Positions 21,441 to 28,101 of a DNA stretch of 35,784 nt are shown here, in pieces. The stretch spans positions 1-35,784 of the IMG/VR virus record IMGVR_UViG_3300021957_005605. The stretch is one strand, 5' to 3'. Numbering within the stretch: the first letter of the stretch is position 1; the number at the start of each line of letters is the position of its first letter. A program made the position numbers and the translations under genes. This DNA comes from a virus. Under the pieces are notes generated by a model that did no database searches, had not been told where the DNA came from, and saw nothing but the letters and a program-made list of their open reading frames with translations.

Positions 21441-21993
21441 AAACTTACTATCAGCTGAGCTTGCTGATGAGATTGAGAATGAGCTTCTTGGTGGCTCTCA
21501 TGAATGGTATTTAATGGGTAATGTGACATATGATGATGTACCAGGAGTAGATGATGTACAAGCTGGCTTCAATCATTCACATATTCAATATAGTCAAGTA
21601 ACTTCCAAAAGAGTATTTCGCTATCTAACTATTCCTTATACAGTAATTGCTAAATTAGATATTAGTGTGTCTAATATAACTCATGGCAGAGCATGGTTGC
21701 ATTATCCATCTCTTAAACCTGGTACATTTAATAGTATGCATAATGATCAGACCGAACCACATATATCAATTATATACTATGTAAATGATTCAGATGGTGA
21801 TACTATATTCTTTGATAAAGAGGATAGAGAAACTATCATACACAGGCAGACACCTAAAAAGAATACTGCAGTAATATTCTCTGGTGATATACCGCATTGT
21901 TCTTCTACGCCGTCTAAATGGAGAAGTGTATTTAATTTTGTTATAGAGCCTGTAGATTGGCAAAAAGAAGTGCAGAAACTAGTTGCCTTATGA
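21424..21993 (+). CDS. 2OG-Fe(II) oxygenase, prolyl-4-hydroxylase type (6 of 7)
   Basis: The 189-residue protein has an N-terminal VFENLLSAELADEIEN helix typical of this class. The core is SMHNDQTEPHISIIYYVN with HxD (H106, D108), DGDTIFFDKED, TPKKNTAVIFSGDIPHCSS (H158) and KWRSVFNFVIE (R167). It resembles small phage P4H-like enzymes. The substrate is unknown. The last bases of the gene contain the next promoter. Confidence 0.87.
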   Translation: MIKVFENLLSAELADEIENELLGGSHEWYLMGNVTYDDVPGVDDVQAGFNHSHIQYSQVTSKRVFRYLTIPYTVIAKLDISVSNITHGRAWLHYPSLKPGTFNSMHNDQTEPHISIIYYVNDSDGDTIFFDKEDRETIIHRQTPKKNTAVIFSGDIPHCSSTPSKWRSVFNFVIEPVDWQKEVQKLVAL

Positions 21994-22011
21994 TTGAAAA
22001 GTTCCGATAAT
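21983..22011 (+). promoter_or_regulatory. Early sigma70-type promoter
   Basis: AGTTGCCTTATG contains TTGCCT (21983-21988), then 17 bases and GATAAT (22006-22011). It overlaps the end of the oxygenase gene. An alternative pair, TTGAAA (21994-21999) with TATAGT (22017-22022), also has a 17-base gap. GTGAGGAGACTATATT and ATG 22041 follow. Confidence 0.75.
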
Positions 22012-22040
22012 ATTATTATAGTAAGTGAGGAGACTATATT

Positions 22041-22682
22041 ATGATATATGCAACTTCGGATAGACCTTATGTAGAGAAGTGTAGAGCTCTTGGTTGGGAT
22101 GATGATACTACTCAGAAGTATCTAAATTATCGTACTAAACGTTCTAGTACTATTCGTAGAGGTCGTACTGCATTTAAAGATTCTAACCAATCTAAGGTAT
22201 ATAAGTCTGAATACAAATATCATAAGACTCACGGTTATGGTCAGAAGTATAAGACTATCGAAGAATGTGAGAAGTATGTAAAGCGTATTACTAAGTCCAA
22301 GCTGTGGGCCGAGCTTTGTGGTGGTGATCGTAAAGTCATTACAGTAGCTAGTTTTAGAGCGCGCCGCTGGGCTGGAATGGCTTACGGCAGTCATATTAAC
22401 CTCTCTGTATCTGGTTATAATCAATACGTAATACTTCATGAGCTTGCTCACTGTTGCGGTAACATGCATCATGATGTGTCTTTCCGCCGAGACTTAGTGA
22501 GACTAATCTCTCGCTTTCTAGGACGCGAACAAGCTAAGCATCTTAAGCAGTGTTTTCTTAGCGACGGTCTTAAGATGACTATTAAGTCTACTGTTAAGGA
22601 GCCTGAAGTATGGCTCGCTTCATTTAATAAAATGGCCGCTATGCGGCGCAAGTTGCCTTCGGCAAGTACTGATAATGTTTAA
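22041..22682 (+). CDS. Zincin metalloprotein, TIGR04338/SprT-like
   Basis: The 213-residue basic protein has KDSNQSKVYKSEY (46-58), like the start of TIGR04338 proteins. It then has the zinc motif VILHELAHCCGNMHHD (130-145) with H133, E134, H137 and probably H143 or H144. The protease-like motif is complete, but the biological target is unknown. The many arginines and lysines suggest DNA or RNA contact, as in SprT-like proteases. It has a strong ribosome-binding site and a promoter directly upstream. Confidence 0.8.
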   Translation: MIYATSDRPYVEKCRALGWDDDTTQKYLNYRTKRSSTIRRGRTAFKDSNQSKVYKSEYKYHKTHGYGQKYKTIEECEKYVKRITKSKLWAELCGGDRKVITVASFRARRWAGMAYGSHINLSVSGYNQYVILHELAHCCGNMHHDVSFRRDLVRLISRFLGREQAKHLKQCFLSDGLKMTIKSTVKEPEVWLASFNKMAAMRRKLPSASTDNV

Positions 22683-22887
22683 TATTGAATATAAAGAAGT
22701 AGAAACCATTACGTATGGTGATACTAAGTATCGCTTGGTAGAGTCTGAAAACGGTAAGCGTGTTATTCAATTGTATAGTAATCTCTCTAAGCGATGGAAT
22801 GTTACTATTAGATATAATGTTGAACGTGAATGGAATAGGATGAAAAAGCTCTATGAAAGTATGGCAAAGCGACGTAATCAAAACTAG
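22675..22887 (+). CDS. Hypothetical small protein
   Basis: The 70-residue basic protein has strands (YKEVETITYGDTKYRLVESE, GKRVIQLY) and a charged C-terminal helix. Overlaps on both sides mark it as part of the 22041 operon. No function recognised. Confidence 0.72.
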   Translation: MFNIEYKEVETITYGDTKYRLVESENGKRVIQLYSNLSKRWNVTIRYNVEREWNRMKKLYESMAKRRNQN

Positions 22888-23044
22888 GAAGCATTGGGCG
22901 GTTGGTACTATATGGAATGTCTTATCGTCTAATAAGAAAGACTCTTATGATATTGAGATGGTTGACAAAGGCTTTACGTGTAGTTGTCCTGCGTTTCGAA
23001 AATGTAAGCATATAAAAGAAGTAGAAGAGAGATTTGCTATATGA
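22853..23044 (+). CDS. SWIM-type zinc-finger protein
   Basis: The 63-residue protein carries a SWIM motif: FTCSCPAFRKCKHIKEV (41-57), with C43, C45, C51 and H53 as zinc ligands. SWIM fingers bind nucleic acid or proteins. The preceding strands (WAVGTIWNV, YDIEMVDKG) fit the usual SWIM fold. It overlaps the previous gene by 35 bases and the next oxygenase by 4. It may work with the zincin two genes upstream. Confidence 0.8.
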   Translation: MKVWQSDVIKTRKHWAVGTIWNVLSSNKKDSYDIEMVDKGFTCSCPAFRKCKHIKEVEERFAI

Positions 23045-23721
23045 GCATAGTTCCAATAAAAAATTTAGGTGCTAGTATTGGTCGCACTACTCTTGATGAT
23101 AGTTTGATTGAAGATCTTATACAGCATTCGGAAAACTTACATAGAAGAGCTAATGGGTCTCTAGCTGGTAAAATTGAAGACGAAAAATTTTATGAAGAAG
23201 AAAGTAGAGCATACTTCGAGAAACAATTATTAACTTATGCTGTTAACTTTTATGATGAGTGTGAAAAAGATAAAGGTTTTGTAGTTGATATAGAATTAAA
23301 AAAAATGGCTCAGTGGAGATTAGACGCTCTATGGGTTAATAGACAAGAACCTGGCGAGTATAATCCTATACATGAGCATTCTGGTAATATCTCATTTGTT
23401 ATATACTTGCAAATACCTCACGGTATGTATGAAGAGGTAAATCCAACAAACGGTAGCCCTCCAGGATCTATTTCTTTTCGCTACGGCTCAGATAATAGAA
23501 TGTATCCAGCATGGCCTGGAACGGATGGGAAGCTTTCTGAAAGATATGTAATATCGGAATTAGAAACGCCGTTGCGACCATTAACTAATCTTGAGCTTAA
23601 ACCAGAAGTAGGAGAAATGTTTATCTTTCCTTCTTTTTTAGCACACAGTGTAGAAGCTTTTTACAGTCCGGGAACAAGAATATCTGTTTCTGGTAATTTT
23701 AGTTTAGATTTTATAAAATGA
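23041..23721 (+). CDS. 2OG-Fe(II) oxygenase (7 of 7)
   Basis: The 226-residue protein has a helical N-terminal half. The core follows: LDALWVNRQ, NPIHEHSGNISFVIYLQIP (H111/H113), PGSISFRYGSDNR, VGEMFIFPSFLAHSVEAF (H202) and TRISVSGNF (R213). It is the same type as the 13756 protein, sharing the SFVIY-IP strand and TRIS.-.GN end. The substrate is unknown. It is followed directly by a sulfotransferase gene, with a 4-base overlap. Confidence 0.87.
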   Translation: MSIVPIKNLGASIGRTTLDDSLIEDLIQHSENLHRRANGSLAGKIEDEKFYEEESRAYFEKQLLTYAVNFYDECEKDKGFVVDIELKKMAQWRLDALWVNRQEPGEYNPIHEHSGNISFVIYLQIPHGMYEEVNPTNGSPPGSISFRYGSDNRMYPAWPGTDGKLSERYVISELETPLRPLTNLELKPEVGEMFIFPSFLAHSVEAFYSPGTRISVSGNFSLDFIK

Positions 23722-24395
23722 ATGATTTAATATTATTTCCAAGCTTGCCAAGATCAGGCTCTACTCTTTTATCTAGTATACTGAATCAACATCCACAAGT
23801 GTATGTTACCCAGACGTCAAATTTTGTTGATGTATTATGGAAAAATAATTCATGCTGGGAAAGTAATACACCTGAATCTAATGTAAGTTATTTTACAAAT
23901 ATAAAAGATGACTATTTAAAACAAATAACTAATTTATATTTTTCTCACTATACAGATAAAGATATAATTGTGGATAAAAGCCGTTATTGGTTTAATCTCA
24001 ATAATTTACATATGTACTATACAGTGTATGGAAAATATCCTAAAATAATTTGCACTGTAAGAGATAGAGATGAAATAATTAACTCGTTTATTAATGTAGC
24101 ACAAAAGAGTCTTATTACTTTTAATGGACATCATCAAAGAAATTTAATAGATAAATTTTATAATGAGTATCAACAAATTAAAAAAACTCATTTTAAAGAC
24201 TGTTTTCACTATATTGAATATAATTCGATTGTAGATGATACTGATAGTGTAATGAAACAGCTTTGTAAATATTTAGAAATATCAGATTTTAAATTTGATT
24301 ATAATAATGTTGAATCTAATTTAGAAGCAGAGTTAGATAGTATGATAGGATTTAAAAATTTACATTATGTTCGTAATGAGATAAAAAGGAGATAA
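23718..24395 (+). CDS. PAPS-type sulfotransferase family protein
   Basis: The 225-residue protein starts LILFPSLPRSGSTLLSSIL, with the PAPS 5'-phosphosulfate loop PRSGST (11-16). It later has KIICTVRDRDEIINSFI, the 3'-phosphate-binding segment. These two motifs and the length fit soluble sulfotransferases, which move sulfate from PAPS to sugars, lipids or proteins. The DNA is very AT-rich, and no PAPS-synthesis genes are seen here. It is coupled to an oxygenase, so a shared substrate is possible. Confidence 0.83.
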   Translation: MNDLILFPSLPRSGSTLLSSILNQHPQVYVTQTSNFVDVLWKNNSCWESNTPESNVSYFTNIKDDYLKQITNLYFSHYTDKDIIVDKSRYWFNLNNLHMYYTVYGKYPKIICTVRDRDEIINSFINVAQKSLITFNGHHQRNLIDKFYNEYQQIKKTHFKDCFHYIEYNSIVDDTDSVMKQLCKYLEISDFKFDYNNVESNLEAELDSMIGFKNLHYVRNEIKRR

Positions 24396-24397
24396 TA

Positions 24398-24691
24398 ATG
24401 GCTAAACGAGGAGAGCTAAAACCTGTAGATGCAGATGAGTACCGTATTCGCTCTAATGCGAAGTATTATACTGTAGTTGGATTTAGACCTGGAGAAGGTA
24501 GAAAGCTTTTTCAGACGTTTGAGAATTTATTATGGGCTAAAGAATATTGTAAGGAGCTGTTACGTGATGGTTCTTTACGTCTTCGTGCTACAATGATATA
24601 TGCTGTCGATGAATATGATCGTAATGCATTAGTTGGTACTATGAACTTAGATGAAATTTGGAAAGATGTGGAGGTTAAACGTTATGCGTGA
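24398..24691 (+). CDS. Hypothetical phage protein
   Basis: The 97-residue basic protein starts MAKRGELKPVDADEYRIRS and contains a KEYCKELLRDGSLRLRATMIYAVDEYDR segment suggestive of a mixed alpha-beta domain. AAAAGGAG precedes the ATG. Function not recognised. It overlaps the next gene by 8 bases. Confidence 0.78.
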   Translation: MAKRGELKPVDADEYRIRSNAKYYTVVGFRPGEGRKLFQTFENLLWAKEYCKELLRDGSLRLRATMIYAVDEYDRNALVGTMNLDEIWKDVEVKRYA

Positions 24692-24944
24692 AGAGCTAAT
24701 TACTAAATTAAAGGAAAATGTTTGTGTAGTTTCTTTCAAGAAGAAAGATGGAACTAATCGTAATATGAAATGCACTCTTAAAGAGAGTGTTGTTCCAAAA
24801 GCAACTAAAGAAGATCCTTTATCACAAAAAAAGATTCGTGCTTTAAATGAAGAAGTAGTCCCTGTATGGGATGTTGAGAAAGAAGGTTGGCGTTCTTTTA
24901 GAGTTGATTCAGTTATAACAATTGGTATTTGTACTGAAGCATGA
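24684..24944 (+). CDS. DUF2693-like small phage protein
   Basis: The 86-residue protein has CVVSFKKKDGTNRNMKCTL (15-33) and VVPVWDVEKEGWRSFRVDSV near the C-terminus. The fold looks like a small beta-barrel of the DUF2693 type, common in T4-like phages. Function unknown. GGAGG before ATG 24684 selects this start over the upstream extension to 24651. Confidence 0.8.
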   Translation: MREELITKLKENVCVVSFKKKDGTNRNMKCTLKESVVPKATKEDPLSQKKIRALNEEVVPVWDVEKEGWRSFRVDSVITIGICTEA

Positions 24945-25162
24945 CTCAGGAGCGTTATTATACGTATATGTTACGGAGGTATAAAGAGCATATGAAAGAA
25001 CTTAGAGAAGATCGTATGGATGAAAAAAAGCTTAACGTTGCTATCCATCATTATGCAGAAACTCATAGTATGACAAATGAACAAGTACATAATATGATTC
25101 AAGAAAGTGCAGCAGCTAAGCAACTAGTAATTAATTACTATTGGGAAAAATTTACTTTATGA
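24941..25162 (+). CDS. Hypothetical small protein
   Basis: The 73-residue protein is helical and basic at the start (YYTYMLRRYKEHMKELREDR) with a later NEQVHNMIQESAAAKQLV helix. It overlaps its upstream neighbour by ATGA and kdsA by 4 bases. No function recognised. Confidence 0.72.
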   Translation: MTQERYYTYMLRRYKEHMKELREDRMDEKKLNVAIHHYAETHSMTNEQVHNMIQESAAAKQLVINYYWEKFTL

Positions 25163-25941
25163 GAATTATTGCTGGTCCATGTCAACATGAATCACTTGAG
25201 CAGTCATTAGAGATTGCTCGAGTATGTAAATGGGTTTGTGATCAATACGGCTTTGAATATATTTTTAAAGCATCATTCGATAAAGCTAATCGTACTTCTA
25301 TGAACGGTATTAGAGGTGCTGGACTTATTAATACACTAAACGACTTTAGAAGATTAAAAGATGCAATACCAAATCTTAAAATTCTTACAGATGTACATGA
25401 TGTAGACCAAATTGAAAAGTTAGAGATGGATGAATTCTGTGGCTTAGTAGATGTATTACAAATTCCAGCTTTCTTATGCCGGCAAACAGATCTTATTCGC
25501 AAAGCTTGCGAGACTGATTGTATTGTTAATATTAAGAAAGGCCAGTTTCTTGCACCATGGGACATAAAAGGTATATTATCTAAAACAGAAGGTGCTAAAG
25601 AAGTATGGATAACTGAAAGAGGAACTAGTTTTGGTTATAATAATCTTGTTGTCGATTTTAATGGTTTGCAGTACATGCTTGATAACTATAGCGTTCCGAT
25701 TGTATTTGATGCAACACACTCGTGCCAGAAACCTGGTGGAAGCGGTGAAAGTTCAGGTGGCAATCGTGCTTGGGTCCCAGGGCTCACTCGTGCTGCTTCT
25801 GCTTTGGGCATATCTAACTTCTTCTTAGAAGTGCATCCAGATCCAGATAACGCACCCAGTGATGGTCCTAATATGATTAAGTTAGAAAATTTTCAATCAG
25901 TAATAGATAGTATAGATAGGTTTAAAAATGAAAGCAGGTAA
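25159..25941 (+). CDS. kdsA: KDO-8-phosphate synthase, metal-dependent type
   Basis: The 260-residue protein condenses PEP with arabinose-5-phosphate to KDO-8-phosphate, the first committed step to KDO. The family motifs are complete: IIAGPCQHES (3-12), FKASFDKANRTS, LTDVH, IPAFLCRQTDL, KKGQFLAPWD, TERGTSFGYNNLVVDF, DATHSCQKPGG and FFLEVHPDPD then SDGPN. Cys8 in AGPC, with the later His, Glu and Asp, indicates the metal-dependent class, which in E. coli-type enzymes has Asn instead. The N-terminal hairpin of cellular enzymes is missing. ATG 25159 is supported by an ATGA overlap. Confidence 0.95.
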   Translation: MRIIAGPCQHESLEQSLEIARVCKWVCDQYGFEYIFKASFDKANRTSMNGIRGAGLINTLNDFRRLKDAIPNLKILTDVHDVDQIEKLEMDEFCGLVDVLQIPAFLCRQTDLIRKACETDCIVNIKKGQFLAPWDIKGILSKTEGAKEVWITERGTSFGYNNLVVDFNGLQYMLDNYSVPIVFDATHSCQKPGGSGESSGGNRAWVPGLTRAASALGISNFFLEVHPDPDNAPSDGPNMIKLENFQSVIDSIDRFKNESR

Positions 25942-26275
25942 AGTATGGGGGATGACAGAGCTCGTTGAAGCTAATGGTGCTCTTGAATTTCATCGGATCG
26001 AGATGAATAAAGGTGGTGTATGTAGTAAACACTTGCACGAGTTTAAGTGGAATGGTTTTTATGTAGAGTCAGGTCGTATGCTTATTCGTGTATGGCAGAA
26101 AGATTATGATTTAGTAGATGAAACTATTCTTGAACCTGGTGATTATACAAAAGTTAAACCTGGAGTCTATCATCAGTTTGAATGTCTTGAAGATGGTGTA
26201 GCGTTTGAACTATATTGGGCTGAGTTTAACCATAGCGATATTAAACGTGAAACAGTAGGTTTTTCTCAAAAATAA
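25928..26275 (+). CDS. Cupin-domain protein
   Basis: The 115-residue protein has cupin motif 1 CSKHLHEFKWNGFYVESGRM (32-51) with the HxH pair, and motif 2 EPGDYTKVKPGVYHQFECLEDG. This is the mannose-isomerase or sugar-epimerase-like small cupin plan. It overlaps kdsA by 14 bases, so the two are co-translated. A sugar isomerase such as the missing arabinose-5-phosphate isomerase step is tempting but unproved. Confidence 0.83.
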   Translation: MKAGKVWGMTELVEANGALEFHRIEMNKGGVCSKHLHEFKWNGFYVESGRMLIRVWQKDYDLVDETILEPGDYTKVKPGVYHQFECLEDGVAFELYWAEFNHSDIKRETVGFSQK

Positions 26276-26278
26276 TAG

Positions 26279-26306
26279 TTGCCTTTTAAGTAAAAGGTAT
26301 TATATT
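26279..26306 (+). promoter_or_regulatory. Early sigma70-type promoter
   Basis: AATAG leads to TTGCCT (26279-26284), 16 bases and TATATT (26301-26306) within an AT-rich run. GAGGAGAATAT and ATG 26334 follow. Confidence 0.75.
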
Positions 26307-26333
26307 ATATATTATAGATAGAGGAGAATATCA

Positions 26334-26846
26334 ATGAAAAATATTTTAGCTAGTGCAGCATTAGTTGCTTTAACTTCTGGTTGCGTCAATGCGCAGAGTT
26401 ATACTGAAGTTGTTAAAGGTAATGTCATTGCTGTAGAAAATTTAACTCGTGTAGTTAGCGTTCAAAAACCTCATAGGAGTTGTTATACTGTAGATGTTCC
26501 TGTATATGGAAATAGTGGTGGGGGATCTACTAACGATACTATTGTAGGGGCTCTTATAGGTGGAGCTATCGGTAATCAATTTGGTAACGGTAGTGGCAAA
26601 GATGCTGCTACAGTGCTAGGTGCTATTGTCGGTGCTGATGTAGCTAATAAGAATAATAGAAATTCTAATGTAGTTGGCTATCGTCAAGAGAATAGATGTA
26701 CTACTGAATATATTACTGAACTACAAGAGCGTACCGCTGGTTATAAAGTTACTATTGAAGTAGATGGTACTACGTTTACCACTATCTCAAATAGAAAGCA
26801 TCGTGTAGGTCAAAGAGTAGAAGTTCAAAAACGATACGATTACTAA
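26334..26846 (+). CDS. Envelope protein with glycine-zipper domain
   Basis: The 170-residue protein has a signal peptide (MKNILASAALVALTSGCVNA). Cys17 could be lipidated, but TSGC is a poor lipobox; cleavage after VNA is the alternative. A glycine-zipper region (about 64-100, VGALIGGAIGNQFGNGSG, then GAIVGADVA) resembles the 17-kDa antigen/SlyB 2TM family. The remainder is strand-rich with two cysteines. It likely sits in the outer membrane or periplasm and could alter the host envelope during infection. It is the first gene after its own early promoter. Confidence 0.82.
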   Translation: MKNILASAALVALTSGCVNAQSYTEVVKGNVIAVENLTRVVSVQKPHRSCYTVDVPVYGNSGGGSTNDTIVGALIGGAIGNQFGNGSGKDAATVLGAIVGADVANKNNRNSNVVGYRQENRCTTEYITELQERTAGYKVTIEVDGTTFTTISNRKHRVGQRVEVQKRYDY

Positions 26847-26850
26847 TATT

Positions 26851-27396
26851 ATGAATATTTTTATTTTGGATCGCGACCCGTATAAAGCGGCTCGACAGAT
26901 GTGTGATAAACATGTAGTAAAGATGGTAACTGAAACCGCTCAGTTACTATCTACATGTCATCGATTACTAGATGGTGATATGTATATTGCTCGAACTAAA
27001 ATCGGTCGTCGAATAAAGCGCTGGCGCTTGTATGATGATAGAGAGCAATTACTGTACAAAGCCTCTCATATTAATCATCCATGTAATATTTGGTTAAGAG
27101 AGACTAAAGGTAACTACGAGTGGACGTTCAATCACTTTATAGGTTTATGTGATGAGTATAAACATAGATATGGACGTGATCATAAAGCAGATACTGATTT
27201 CAGATTCTTTCTACATAGATTTCCTGACAACTTAAAAGACGGTTTGAGGACTGAATTTGCTCAGGCAATGCCGGATGAATGTAAGCAAAAAGATGTTGAA
27301 CTTGCTTACAAAAGATACTATAATATGTATAAAGCAGATATCGCTAAATGGAAATCTGGCTTAGTACCTGAATGGTTTGTAGGAGAGTTAGTATGA
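26851..27396 (+). CDS. Pyrimidine-dimer glycosylase-like phage protein
   Basis: The 181-residue protein starts MNIFILDRDPYKAARQMCDKHVVKMVTET, split by conserved residues. It includes NHPCNIWLRE, WTFNHFIGLCDEYKHRYGR and FAQAMPDECK. This matches a T4-like marine phage family often labelled pyrimidine dimer DNA glycosylase. I am confident of the family but not of the activity, since I cannot identify the catalytic N-terminal threonine and glutamate of T4 endonuclease V. It overlaps the next gene by 4 bases. Confidence 0.75.
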   Translation: MNIFILDRDPYKAARQMCDKHVVKMVTETAQLLSTCHRLLDGDMYIARTKIGRRIKRWRLYDDREQLLYKASHINHPCNIWLRETKGNYEWTFNHFIGLCDEYKHRYGRDHKADTDFRFFLHRFPDNLKDGLRTEFAQAMPDECKQKDVELAYKRYYNMYKADIAKWKSGLVPEWFVGELV

Positions 27397-27815
27397 GTAT
27401 GCATATGATTAAAGGTGTTGCGGTTCATGGATCTAAGAAGCGTAAGTCTAAAAAGAAAATTGATATGAAAGAGATGGAAGTAAAAATGCGTCAGTATAAT
27501 AAAGATATGCGACGTAAAGGACTTCATAGTTGTCAGTTTGAGACTGTAGAAGATTATGTTAATAACCTTACTGGTAAAGTTAAAAAAGTGAAACAGGAGT
27601 TTAAGCCTTATGAACCGAAGACAACGGTCAGACGTACAACGCAGGTTATCCCTAGCAAATCGACGGACAGCATACCTGGCGCGGCAGCGCGAAAAGAGCG
27701 GCAAGTCTACTCCGGAGACTATGTCGTCGGTATCGCCTCAATGCATAAGTCGAACTTCGTCCCAGTAGGTCGTGGTGATGATCCTAAAGCTTATGCTCAA
27801 ATGAGACGAAATTAA
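27393..27815 (+). CDS. Conserved T4-like marine phage protein
   Basis: The 140-residue basic protein has a lysine-rich start. YNKDMRRKGLHSCQFETVEDYVNNLTGK follows (two blocks), then SIPGAAARKERQVYSGDYVVGIASMHKSNFVPVGRGDDP and a terminal MRRN. I recall this C-terminal pattern from many cyanophage-type genomes, always without function. The stretch encoding it at 27640-27760 is clearly GC-richer than its surroundings. ATG 27393 overlaps the preceding stop (ATGA). Confidence 0.82.
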   Translation: MSMHMIKGVAVHGSKKRKSKKKIDMKEMEVKMRQYNKDMRRKGLHSCQFETVEDYVNNLTGKVKKVKQEFKPYEPKTTVRRTTQVIPSKSTDSIPGAAARKERQVYSGDYVVGIASMHKSNFVPVGRGDDPKAYAQMRRN

Positions 27816-27838
27816 TTTTAGTTTTGTGAAAAAAACAG

Positions 27839-27867
27839 TTGCACTTTATTCTGAAAGAGTCTATTAT
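27839..27867 (+). promoter_or_regulatory. Early sigma70-type promoter
   Basis: AAAAACAG leads to TTGCAC (27839-27844), 17 bases and TATTAT (27862-27867). The AAAACAGTTGCACTTTA core repeats that at 6836. AAGGAGATACTT and ATG 27898 follow. Confidence 0.83.
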
Positions 27868-27897
27868 ATATTATAAGTTGTTAATAAGGAGATACTT

Positions 27898-28089
27898 ATG
27901 AATATAGATTTTGATAAAGTCAAAGTTTTAAACGTAGACGGAATTGATATGAAAGATTATCCTAAGTTCTGTGATGCGTATATTGATGAAGCTCTTATTG
28001 ATGGTGTACGAGCATCAGATGAAGAGTTAGATGTTATTAATGAGAATAGCTACTTTCTAATGGATGCTATTCATAACCATATTAATTGA
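27898..28089 (+). CDS. Hypothetical small acidic protein
   Basis: The 63-residue acidic protein (VKVLNVDGIDMKDYPKFCDAYIDEALIDG) has repeated aspartates and looks soluble. It has a strong ribosome-binding site and its own promoter, followed at 12 bases by the DUF932 gene. Not recognised. Confidence 0.8.
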   Translation: MNIDFDKVKVLNVDGIDMKDYPKFCDAYIDEALIDGVRASDEELDVINENSYFLMDAIHNHIN

Positions 28090-28101
28090 GGAGAATTAAA
28101 T

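Noticed and set aside
22122-22472. 116-codon minus-strand frame opposite the zincin gene
   Set aside because: The + strand carries a clear HExxH protein with promoter and ribosome-binding site; the reverse frame has shadow composition.
27318-27704. 128-codon minus-strand frame
   Set aside because: It lies opposite two conserved phage genes and is rich in Phe, Ile, His and Ser, typical of an antisense shadow.
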